Shown one piece after another: positions 25,065 through 31,697 of a stretch of DNA of 64,000 nucleotides. Origin of the DNA: Sutcliffiella horikoshii. Lineage in GTDB: Bacteria > Bacillota > Bacilli > Bacillales > Bacillaceae_I. A program made the position numbers and the translations under genes. The notes below the pieces were generated by a model. That model was not told the DNA's origin, made no database searches, and worked only from the letters and a program-made list of their open reading frames with translations. Each line of letters starts with the position of its first letter. The first letter of the stretch is position 1. The DNA lies in contig NZ_RXZI01000004.1 in the NCBI RefSeq assembly GCF_021991925.1, forward strand, positions 1 through 64,000, in the 5' to 3' direction.

Positions 25065-25573
25065 GCGAACTTCTTTCTCTTTTCTCTTTTCGCGTTTCAT
25101 ACACCTCCTATGACACGCGAACTTCTTTCTCTTTCCTCTTTTCGCGTTTCATACACCTCCCATGACACGCGAATTCCTTTCTCTTTCCTCTTTTCGCGCT
25201 TCATACACCTCCTATGACACGCGAATTCCTTTCTCTTTCCTCTTTTCGCGTTTCATACACCTCCTATGACACGCGAATTCCTTTCTCTTTTCACTTTTCG
25301 CGTTTCATACACCTCCTATGACACACGAATTCCTTTCTCTTTCCTCTTTTCGCGTTTCATACACCTCCTATGACACGCGAATTCCTTTCTCTTTCCTCTT
25401 TTCGCGTTTCATACACCTCCTATGACACGCGAATTCCTTTCTCTTTTCACTTTTTGCGTTTCATACACCTCCTATGACACGCGAATTCCTTTCTCTTTCC
25501 TCTTTTCGCGTTTCATACACCTCCTATGACACGCGAATTCCTCTCTCTTTTCACTTTTCGCGTTTCATACGAC
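25065..25573 (-). repeat. 52-bp tandem repeat array, about 9.8 units, with mini-ORF and Shine-Dalgarno-like box per unit
   Basis: Units start at 25065 and then every 52 bases (25117, 25169, 25221, 25273, 25325, 25377, 25429, 25481, 25533); the last is about 41 bases. On the minus strand each unit has a 12-bp arm beginning ATGAAACGCGAA, a 19-base purine loop, the inverse arm TTCGCGTGTCAT (one mismatch) and the 9-base link AGGAGGTGT. Read as protein it gives MKREKRKEKGIRVS and a stop that overlaps the next AGGAGG. Four units (25221, 25325, 25377, 25481) are fully intact and the 25117 unit differs by GI to EV. Units at 25273, 25429 and 25533 stop after five codons (AGG to TGA). The 25169 unit lost its stop. 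The box lies only 1-3 bases before ATG, closer than usual. The array lies between the enoyl-CoA hydratase gene and azlC; 24949-25064 and 25574-25591 hold nothing else recognised. Confidence 0.9.
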
Positions 25574-25591
25574 AACCATTCATTTCCTACA

Positions 25592-25626
25592 CAAGAAAAA
25601 CTCCCCCTTCCTAAAGAAGAGAGAGT
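25592..25626 (-). terminator. Terminator of the lcfB-enoyl-CoA hydratase unit
   Basis: ACTCTCTCTTC / GAAGGGGGAGT (11 pairs including G-T) with loop TTTAG, followed by TTTTTC on the minus strand. It separates the fatty-acid genes from the 52-bp array. Confidence 0.75.
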
Positions 25627-25640
25627 CCTGCAAAAAAAAC

Positions 25641-26420
25641 TTATTTCCCCTTAAACTCAGGAGCCCGCTTTTCACCAAACGCAACAAGCGCCTCTACGCG
25701 ATCCTCTGTGGGGATGATCACTTCATATGCTTTCCGCTCGATTTGCAAGCCTGTCTGCATGTCCACTCCCATCCCTTGGCGGATTGCGAATTTGGCCTGC
25801 TGTACAGCTACAGGACCGTTTTTTAACATTTCATGTGCAAGCTCCATGGCTCCATCAAGCGCATGGGAGGCTTCATCAACTAATCTTGTAATCAAGCCAA
25901 AACTGTAAGCCTCTTCTCCAGAAAAACGGCGAGCAGTCAAGATAAGCTCCATTGCTTTTGCTTCCCCGATAATACGTGGCAGGCGCTGAGTTCCCCCTGC
26001 TCCTGGAATGATTGCCAAGCTTGTTTCTGTTAGTCCCATTTTCACTTCTTTACCCGTCACACGGAAATCACAAGCAAGAAGAAGCTCCATCCCGCCTCCA
26101 AACGCATACCCATTAATAGCTGCGATTGTCGGCTGCGGCAAGTCGGCGATGCGGTTGAACACATCCCCGATCTTGTAAACATTACGTCTTACTTGCTGCT
26201 CGGTAAGGCCTCTTCTTTCCTTGAGGTCCGCTCCAACACTGAATGCCTTTTCCCCTGCTGCCGTTATTACTACGACACGCACATCAGCATTCGTGCGGAG
26301 CTCTTCCGTTACATTCCCTAATTCTACTAACATATCATAATTAAACGCATTCATCGCATCAGGGCGATTGAGCGTTACGGTTGCTACATGATCTTTTACC
26401 TCTACTGCAATATAACTCAA
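25641..26420 (-). CDS. Enoyl-CoA hydratase/isomerase family protein
   Basis: A 259-aa crotonase-fold protein, the usual length. The oxyanion-hole segments FSVGADLKER and GYAFGGGMELLLACD are present. The two catalytic glutamate positions are plausible in GGGMELLL and LTETSLAIIPGAGGTQRLPR. It hydrates trans-2-enoyl-CoA in beta-oxidation. TTG at 26420 is chosen: TTGGAGGGAG lies 10 bases upstream and it gives the standard N-terminus, whereas 19 more codons in frame are unconserved. It lies 80 bases after lcfB on the same strand with no terminator seen between, so probably the same FadR-type regulon. Confidence 0.9.
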   Translation of the reverse strand: MSYIAVEVKDHVATVTLNRPDAMNAFNYDMLVELGNVTEELRTNADVRVVVITAAGEKAFSVGADLKERRGLTEQQVRRNVYKIGDVFNRIADLPQPTIAAINGYAFGGGMELLLACDFRVTGKEVKMGLTETSLAIIPGAGGTQRLPRIIGEAKAMELILTARRFSGEEAYSFGLITRLVDEASHALDGAMELAHEMLKNGPVAVQQAKFAIRQGMGVDMQTGLQIERKAYEVIIPTEDRVEALVAFGEKRAPEFKGK

Positions 26421-26500
26421 ATCTGTCCGTCTCCCTCCAAGATTGTTAGCGGTTACAAATTTCGCTATTTTATACATTCTCTACAGAGAGAGAAAATCCT

Positions 26501-28051
26501 TTATACACCCAGTTTTTCTTTTAATGCCCTTCTTAGAATCTTCCCAGTTGTGTTTTTCGGAAGCTCCTCTAAAAATTCAATAGATGTTGGAACCTTATAT
26601 TTCGCTAAACGTTCCCCACAATAACCAAGTAAATCTGATTCATGAACTTGAGCATTCGTTACAACAAAACACTTTATCGCTTCACCGAACTGAGGGTCAG
26701 GCACCCCGACAACTGCCACTTCCACCACATTTTCATGACTGTAAAGTACTTCTTCCACTTCACGAGGGTAAACATTGTAGCCTCCAACAATAATCATGTC
26801 CTTTTTACGGTCCACGATATAGAAGTAACCGTCTTCGTCCATTTTTGCTAGATCGCCTGTATAAAGCCAACCATCACGTATGGCAACGGATGTTTCTTCT
26901 GGCATTTTATAATACCCTGACATGACATTCGGTCCTCGGACCACTAGTTCCCCAACTTCACCTGGTGCCACTTCTTCTCCAAGTTCATTGACAACTTTAT
27001 TTTCCACATTTACAATCGTCGTGCCGATGGAGCCAGCTTTACGAGGCTTATCTAATGGATTGAAACATGTAACAGGGGATGCCTCGGATAGCCCGTACCC
27101 TTCTGAGATGATGACATTGTATTTCTTTTCAAAATTCTTCAACAGGGCTACAGGCATCGAAGCCCCACCAGAAATGCAAAGTCTTAACGATTTTAAATCG
27201 TCCACATCTCCCGGTGACTGCAATAAGAAATTGTACATGGTCGGAACTCCAGCAAAAACAGTTGCCTCATATTCTTTTACCACATCAAAAATAACCTGTG
27301 GGCTGAATCTTGGAACTATGATGACCGTCGCACCATTCATCAATGGTGCGTTCAATGCAACTGTCAAACAGAATACATGGAACATAGGCAGAGTCGCCAC
27401 AACCTTGTCCGTTTCGTTCATCTTCAAAAAGTCCGCGGAATCCTTGGCATTGCGATACAAGTTCTTATGTGTCAGCATTGCCCCTTTCGGCTTGCCTGTA
27501 GTCCCGGATGTATAAAGGATCACCGCCACATCGTCATCCTTCAGTTCCGGCCCTTCATATGTAAAGCTTCCAGAAGCCATGATGGATGTAAACGATTTCA
27601 ATTTTGGATAAACCGAAAGTTGTTCAATCGGAAAATCCTTCGCTTTTTCTTTTCCGTCAGGTGTTTCGCAAATAATGTAATGCTCAAGTCTTGGCAGATA
27701 GCCATGAAGCTTTTCAAAAAGTGGAACAAGAAGGTCTAAGGTGATAATGGCTTTGACGTCGCCATCTCTAAGAATGTAAGAAAGTTCGTCTGGAGTATAG
27801 ATTGGGTTGATAGGAATAACAGTGGCGCCGATTCGAGCCGCCCCATAAAGTCCAAGGACGAAATATGGAGAGTTTCCGACTACAAGTCCGACATGATCTC
27901 CCTTTGTGATTCCCATCTTTTCAAGTCCTGTAGCAAATGCGTTGATTGCAGCGTTCAACTCTGCGTAAGTTTTTGAATCCCCTTCAAAAATATACGCTTC
28001 TTTCATTGGATTAGTTTTCGCTGTTAGTGCTAATTGCGATGAAATATTCAA
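26501..28051 (-). CDS. lcfB: Long-chain acyl-CoA ligase
   Basis: A 516-aa AMP-forming ligase that activates fatty acids to acyl-CoA. The AMP-binding P-loop YTSGTTGKPKGAM, GYGLSEASP, the hinge region YTGDLAKMDEDGYFYIVDR and the C-terminal catalytic lysine in PKNTTGKILRR are all intact. The frame allows ATG at 28060, but AAGGGGAG touches that codon. TTG at 28051 is 9 bases from the box and gives the N-terminus expected for B. subtilis LcfB (YhfL). A FadR-type box lies 27 bases upstream. The gene starts a fatty-acid degradation unit with the following hydratase. Confidence 0.93.
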   Translation of the reverse strand: MNISSQLALTAKTNPMKEAYIFEGDSKTYAELNAAINAFATGLEKMGITKGDHVGLVVGNSPYFVLGLYGAARIGATVIPINPIYTPDELSYILRDGDVKAIITLDLLVPLFEKLHGYLPRLEHYIICETPDGKEKAKDFPIEQLSVYPKLKSFTSIMASGSFTYEGPELKDDDVAVILYTSGTTGKPKGAMLTHKNLYRNAKDSADFLKMNETDKVVATLPMFHVFCLTVALNAPLMNGATVIIVPRFSPQVIFDVVKEYEATVFAGVPTMYNFLLQSPGDVDDLKSLRLCISGGASMPVALLKNFEKKYNVIISEGYGLSEASPVTCFNPLDKPRKAGSIGTTIVNVENKVVNELGEEVAPGEVGELVVRGPNVMSGYYKMPEETSVAIRDGWLYTGDLAKMDEDGYFYIVDRKKDMIIVGGYNVYPREVEEVLYSHENVVEVAVVGVPDPQFGEAIKCFVVTNAQVHESDLLGYCGERLAKYKVPTSIEFLEELPKNTTGKILRRALKEKLGV

Positions 28052-28077
28052 GTGTTTCATCTCCCCTTCGAGTAAAT

Positions 28078-28095
28078 TGAATGAATGACCATTCA
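28078..28095 (-). promoter_or_regulatory. FadR-like operator upstream of lcfB
   Basis: TGAATGAATGACCATTCA matches the B. subtilis FadR consensus TGAATGANTANTCATTCA with two mismatches and contains the perfect palindrome ATGAATG-AC-CATTCAT. lcfB belongs to the FadR regulon in B. subtilis, where long-chain acyl-CoA relieves repression. Assignment is by consensus recall. Confidence 0.65.
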
Positions 28096-28189
28096 TAAAT
28101 CTCCCATTATCCATTATAGTAGATTGCTAGATATCTGTCATTAAATTATGTCGATAAAATTAAAATTTTCAGATAAAATATTTTGATAT

Positions 28190-28215
28190 AAAAAAAGAGC
28201 AAGGAATCCCTGCTC
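28190..28215 (-). terminator. Terminator of lplJ
   Basis: GAGCAGG / CCTTGCTC with one bulged base, then TTTTTTT on the minus strand, just after the lplJ stop. Confidence 0.8.
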
Positions 28216-28228
28216 CATGCTCTTAAAA

Positions 28229-29215
28229 TTAATATATCAGATCAATCAATTCATCTATGGTAATATTTCCAAAATAATGTTTTACATCTAATCCCTCTAA
28301 AGCCTGAGAAATTTCTGCTTTCTCATACTTCACACCTAATAAAAGGTTTTCCACTTCTGACACATCTCCAACACCGAAGAAATCTCCATAAATCTTGCAG
28401 TTTTCTATTTTCCCTTTTGTTACGTCCAGGCGCACATCAATCTGACCAACTGGAAAACGGTGCGAATGCTGGAGATTAAACTTCGGTGACTTTCCATAAT
28501 TCCAATCCCAGTTTTGGTATCGTTCTTTGGAAAGTTCATGAATGTTTTTCCAATCTTGCTCTGTTAGTTCGTACTTAGGAATGTCTTTGGATTTAAAGAT
28601 TGCCTCCAACAAAAGCTGACGAAACTGCTCAATCGTAATATCTTCATTTAGGAATTCTTTTATATTTGCCACGCGGCTGCGAATCGATTTAATTCCTTTG
28701 GATTCTATTTTATCCTTCTTTACATTCAACGCAGAAACGACATGCTCTATTTCAGAATCAAACAATAGGGTTCCATGGCTGAACATGCGTCCCCTTGTAG
28801 AGAACTGCGCATTCCCGGAAATTTTGCGTCCTTCAGCAAGAATATCATTGCGGCCACTCATTTCTGCGTCTACTCCAAGGCTTTTCAGTGCTTCCACAAC
28901 AGGCGCCGTGAACTTTTTGAAGTTATGAAAGCTTTCTCCGTCATCTTTTGTGATAAAACTGAAGTTCAGGTTTCCATGATCATGATAGACCGCTCCACCA
29001 CCAGATAATCTACGTACCACATGAATGCCATTGTCCTCGACATACTTTGTATTGATTTCTTCTACACTGTTCTGATTCTTCCCGATGATAATAGATGGCT
29101 CATTGATGTAAAACAGCAAATAGGTGTCTTCAATATCGAGATTTTTAAGGGCATATTCTTCTATCGCCAAATTGATTCTTGGATCCGTAATTCCGTTATT
29201 ATCTATAAAAAGCAT
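28229..29215 (-). CDS. lplJ: Lipoate-protein ligase
   Basis: A 328-aa ligase that adenylates free lipoate and attaches it to E2 and GcvH proteins. The lipoate-binding RRLSGGGAVYHDHGNLNFSF block, the KISGNAQF region with catalytic lysine and the C-terminal accessory domain (FFGVGDVSEVENLL) are present. ATG at 29215 overlaps the yhfI stop (AAATGATG) and matches the LplJ N-terminus MLFIDNN. Two consecutive ATG codons exist; the second fits the family. It is coupled to yhfI. Confidence 0.94.
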   Translation of the reverse strand: MLFIDNNGITDPRINLAIEEYALKNLDIEDTYLLFYINEPSIIIGKNQNSVEEINTKYVEDNGIHVVRRLSGGGAVYHDHGNLNFSFITKDDGESFHNFKKFTAPVVEALKSLGVDAEMSGRNDILAEGRKISGNAQFSTRGRMFSHGTLLFDSEIEHVVSALNVKKDKIESKGIKSIRSRVANIKEFLNEDITIEQFRQLLLEAIFKSKDIPKYELTEQDWKNIHELSKERYQNWDWNYGKSPKFNLQHSHRFPVGQIDVRLDVTKGKIENCKIYGDFFGVGDVSEVENLLLGVKYEKAEISQALEGLDVKHYFGNITIDELIDLIY

Positions 29216-29958
29216 CATTTCTTTCCACTCTCCCAACTAAATCCTTCTTGTGCTAAATCAATTTTTCCTTTATAAATACTTGAAGCCTCTTCTACCAACT
29301 GCTCTACTGTACCGAAATGTGGAAGATGTGTAATTAGCAATTGAGGCACTCCAGCACCTTGCGCAACCTTTGCCGCATCATGGCTGTTCATATGACCAGC
29401 GCCCTTGCCATCTTGATGAGCATAAAGATTACACTCACATATCAGTAAGTCTGTTCCTTTTGTAAAAGGGATGAATGATTCCTGATAGCTTGTATCTGCC
29501 GTGTACACAAACGAACCTTCGTCTGTGGAAACCCTCATGGCATAACACGGGACAGGATGTGTTGTTTTCAAGAATTCTATTTTGAATGGCCCAACTTCGA
29601 GCGGCTGGGAAGGATCATATGCAATCCCTTTGGTGTATTCTTTATGATCAAGTGTAGAAAACCCTTGCATGTCCTCCTGGTGCCCGTAGATAGGAAGCTG
29701 CGTCACTGATTTGCCCATATAAAATGAAATCAATCTCGCAAATTGCAATGGCCCTATGTCCGCAACATGATCGTGATGATAATGTGACAAAATAACGGCA
29801 TCAAGCTCTGTTACCTCTATGTAATTCTGAAGCTGTGCTAATACACCACTTCCGCAATCAATCAATAATTTAAAATTTTCATGCTCGACCAAATACCCAG
29901 ATGTTGCACTGTTAACAGCCGGATATCCTCCCCAAAACCCTACCACAGTAAGCTTCAT
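29215..29958 (-). CDS. yhfI: Metallo-beta-lactamase-fold hydrolase YhfI
   Basis: A 247-aa MBL-fold protein similar to RNase Z-type hydrolases. The metal motif is SHYHHDHVAD (about residues 58-67), with further ligands in CNLYAHQ, GHMNSHDAA and ITHLPH. The N-terminus LTVVGFWGGYP is typical of YhfI. It is encoded directly upstream of and overlapping lplJ, as in B. subtilis. The substrate is unknown; no lipoate-related reaction should be inferred from position alone. Confidence 0.88.
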   Translation of the reverse strand: MKLTVVGFWGGYPAVNSATSGYLVEHENFKLLIDCGSGVLAQLQNYIEVTELDAVILSHYHHDHVADIGPLQFARLISFYMGKSVTQLPIYGHQEDMQGFSTLDHKEYTKGIAYDPSQPLEVGPFKIEFLKTTHPVPCYAMRVSTDEGSFVYTADTSYQESFIPFTKGTDLLICECNLYAHQDGKGAGHMNSHDAAKVAQGAGVPQLLITHLPHFGTVEQLVEEASSIYKGKIDLAQEGFSWESGKK

Positions 29959-30047
29959 GGCACTACATCACCCTTCTTTTGGTTTCCAAAATCAAGTCTA
30001 CCATATCCCTGCCCATTTTCCTATTTTGATTAGTTGTTTTAAAACAG

Positions 30048-30075
30048 TTGTTGACAGGACAAGTTCTGTTATAAT
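30048..30075 (+). promoter_or_regulatory. Promoter of yhfH
   Basis: TTGTTG and TATAAT are spaced by 16 bases, 37 bases before the yhfH start. The interval contains ACAG / CTGT inverted bases that might serve an operator. Confidence 0.6.
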
Positions 30076-30111
30076 ACAATACCAACAAATAAGAAAACGG
30101 AGGGTGATAAC

Positions 30112-30246
30112 ATGTTGATTAAAAGTACAGAATTTTTCAAAACCTTACCACCTAAAAAATGCGTAGAATGCAAAAAGACAATGGATGAGCAACACGAGTG
30201 CTACGGCAACCATTGTGATGAGTGTATGTCCAGTCAACTAAAATAA
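30112..30246 (+). CDS. yhfH: YhfH-family small cysteine-rich protein
   Basis: A 44-aa protein. Five cysteines lie at residues 17, 20, 30, 35 and 38 (CVEC, CYGNHCDEC), a pattern that could bind zinc as a small ribbon. It has a strong ribosome site (GGAGGGTGAT), its own promoter and a terminator. Position beside yhfI and the sequence KTLPPKKC agree with B. subtilis YhfH. Function unknown. Confidence 0.82.
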   Translation: MLIKSTEFFKTLPPKKCVECKKTMDEQHECYGNHCDECMSSQLK

Positions 30247-30259
30247 ATTTTATATAAAA

Positions 30260-30304
30260 GCCAGGGAGTTTGCTAGATTCATAGCGGCTTCCCTGGTTTT
30301 TTTA
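30260..30304 (+). terminator. Terminator of yhfH
   Basis: CCAGGGA / TCCCTGG around a 22-base loop, followed by eight T on the plus strand. Confidence 0.85.
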
Positions 30305-30314
30305 TGTGAAAGAA

Positions 30315-30435
30315 GAGTGGGTTGTAGCGGAAGGCACTCGACTCCGGCGGGAGGTAGCGGTAGACTTGAGACCCCTGAAGCGTTGTGAGGAGGCTCAAGC
30401 ACCGCCCCGCGTAAAGCGAATGCCTGCAGCGAAAA
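30315..30435. repeat. Dispersed GC-rich extragenic repeat
   Basis: Carries CGACTCCGGCGGGAGGTAGC, AGACCCCTGAAGC, GAGGAGGCTCAAGCACCGCCC and GCGTAAAGCGAATGC. The same blocks appear in reverse complement at 37288-37420. It lies between the yhfH terminator and the LacI-type gene and contains no gene. Confidence 0.8.
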
Positions 30436-30461
30436 GGAACGTCAAACTTTAGCGCGAATAA

Positions 30462-30493
30462 TAAAAAGAGCACTCATCCCCATAAGTGCCCTT
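30462..30493 (-). terminator. Terminator of the LacI-type regulator gene
   Basis: GGGCACT / AGTGCTC with a 10-base loop, followed by TTTTTATT on the minus strand. Confidence 0.8.
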
Positions 30494-30502
30494 CTTTTTA
30501 TT

Positions 30503-31513
30503 CTATACGTAAACCCCTTGTTTGACCGTTGATTCCCGAACAATGAGCTCGAGATCATATTCATAGATTTCCTTGTGGCGATAACGTTTGGAGCGGACCT
30601 TTTCCATCATGATCTGGAATGCTTTTCGCGCCATTTCATCAATCGGTTGATAAACCGTAGTGATGGTCGGTTCGACTAGTTCCGTTATCGCTTGATTATC
30701 AAATCCTACCACCGCAAGATCTTCTGGAATCTTCCAGCCAGAGCGTTTAGCCTCTGAAATGATGCCGGCCGCTACTTCATCGCCACCGGTGAAAATGGCA
30801 CTAGGTTTCTCTCCCAGCTCCAAAATTTCTTGAAACACCCTTCTTCCATCATCAATGGTAAAAGCGTTTCGGAAGGCAAACTCCTCTCGGTAATCCACCT
30901 TGTATTCTGCCAGCGCTTTTTTAAAGCCTGCCTCTCTGCATTTGGCTACATTACTTTTATAGCCACCAGTACAATAAGCAATACTACGATGGCCAAGCTC
31001 TAATAGATGCTTAGTGGAAATGTAACCTCCATACGTTTGGTCAAGCCTGACAGATGGTACTTCTGCTGCTTCTTCGAACTCATTGCACAAAACGATTGGG
31101 CCATATTCTAAAAACGGTTCTATTATATTCCAGTCATTTTGTATGGAAGAAAGGATGATTCCGTCTACCTGCCTTGTTTTCAATAAGTTTAAATAGTCCA
31201 GTTCCTTTTTCTTGGAATACTTCGTCTGACAAATAATCAACTGGTATCCATTTTCAGCTGCCGCCATTTCCATCCGTTCAATCAGTTCACTGAAAAATGG
31301 ATTCATGACACGGGGTATCAGTAATGCTACCATTTCGGTTTTCTGACTTCGCAGACTTCTTGCGGAAGAGTTTGGAACATATCCTAGTTCACTCATTGCA
31401 TTTGATACAAGTACACGTTTCTTTTCCGACACATACGGGTGGTTATTTATGACACGGGAAACAGTGGTCCTTGATAACCCTGCCATTTTTGCTACATCTT
31501 CTATTGTTGCCAC
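30503..31513 (-). CDS. LacI-family transcriptional regulator
   Basis: A 336-aa LacI/GalR repressor. The helix-turn-helix and hinge occupy residues 1-60 (IEDVAKMAGLSRTTVSRVIN, then NSSARSLRS), followed by a periplasmic-binding-like effector domain (VALLIPRVMNPFFSEL, IFTGGDEVAAGI, VVGFDNQAI). GTG at 31513 is preferred: AAGGTGG lies 8 bases upstream; the alternative GTG four codons earlier overlaps that box. No sugar genes are adjacent, so it may act in trans or locally on yhgE. Not CcpA, judging from its divergent effector domain. Target unknown. Confidence 0.88.
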   Translation of the reverse strand: MATIEDVAKMAGLSRTTVSRVINNHPYVSEKKRVLVSNAMSELGYVPNSSARSLRSQKTEMVALLIPRVMNPFFSELIERMEMAAAENGYQLIICQTKYSKKKELDYLNLLKTRQVDGIILSSIQNDWNIIEPFLEYGPIVLCNEFEEAAEVPSVRLDQTYGGYISTKHLLELGHRSIAYCTGGYKSNVAKCREAGFKKALAEYKVDYREEFAFRNAFTIDDGRRVFQEILELGEKPSAIFTGGDEVAAGIISEAKRSGWKIPEDLAVVGFDNQAITELVEPTITTVYQPIDEMARKAFQIMMEKVRSKRYRHKEIYEYDLELIVRESTVKQGVYV

Positions 31514-31650
31514 GAGTCTCGCCACCTTAGCTGAAATTGATAAGTTAGTAGAATGTTTGAAATCGTTTTCATAACTACTAGTATAAAAGGAAATGTAAGT
31601 GTTTTCAATAAAAATTTTACATTTGACAGCTTAAACTGGCTGTTCCCTAT

Positions 31651-31686
31651 GAAAAAAGGAGCCCACACAGCTATATGGTGGACTCC
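31651..31686 (-). terminator. Terminator of yhgE
   Basis: GGAGTCCAC / GTGGGCTCC with an 11-base loop, followed by TTTTTTC on the minus strand. Confidence 0.85.
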
Positions 31687-31697
31687 CTCCGTTACAT

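Noticed and set aside
25065-25573. CRISPR array
   Set aside because: The 52-bp units are directly contiguous with no unique spacers, and there are no cas genes in the window.
26922-27515. 197-codon open frame on the plus strand
   Set aside because: It is entirely antisense to lcfB, has no ribosome site, and its low-complexity Ser/Thr/Pro composition is what the reverse strand of a coding gene gives.
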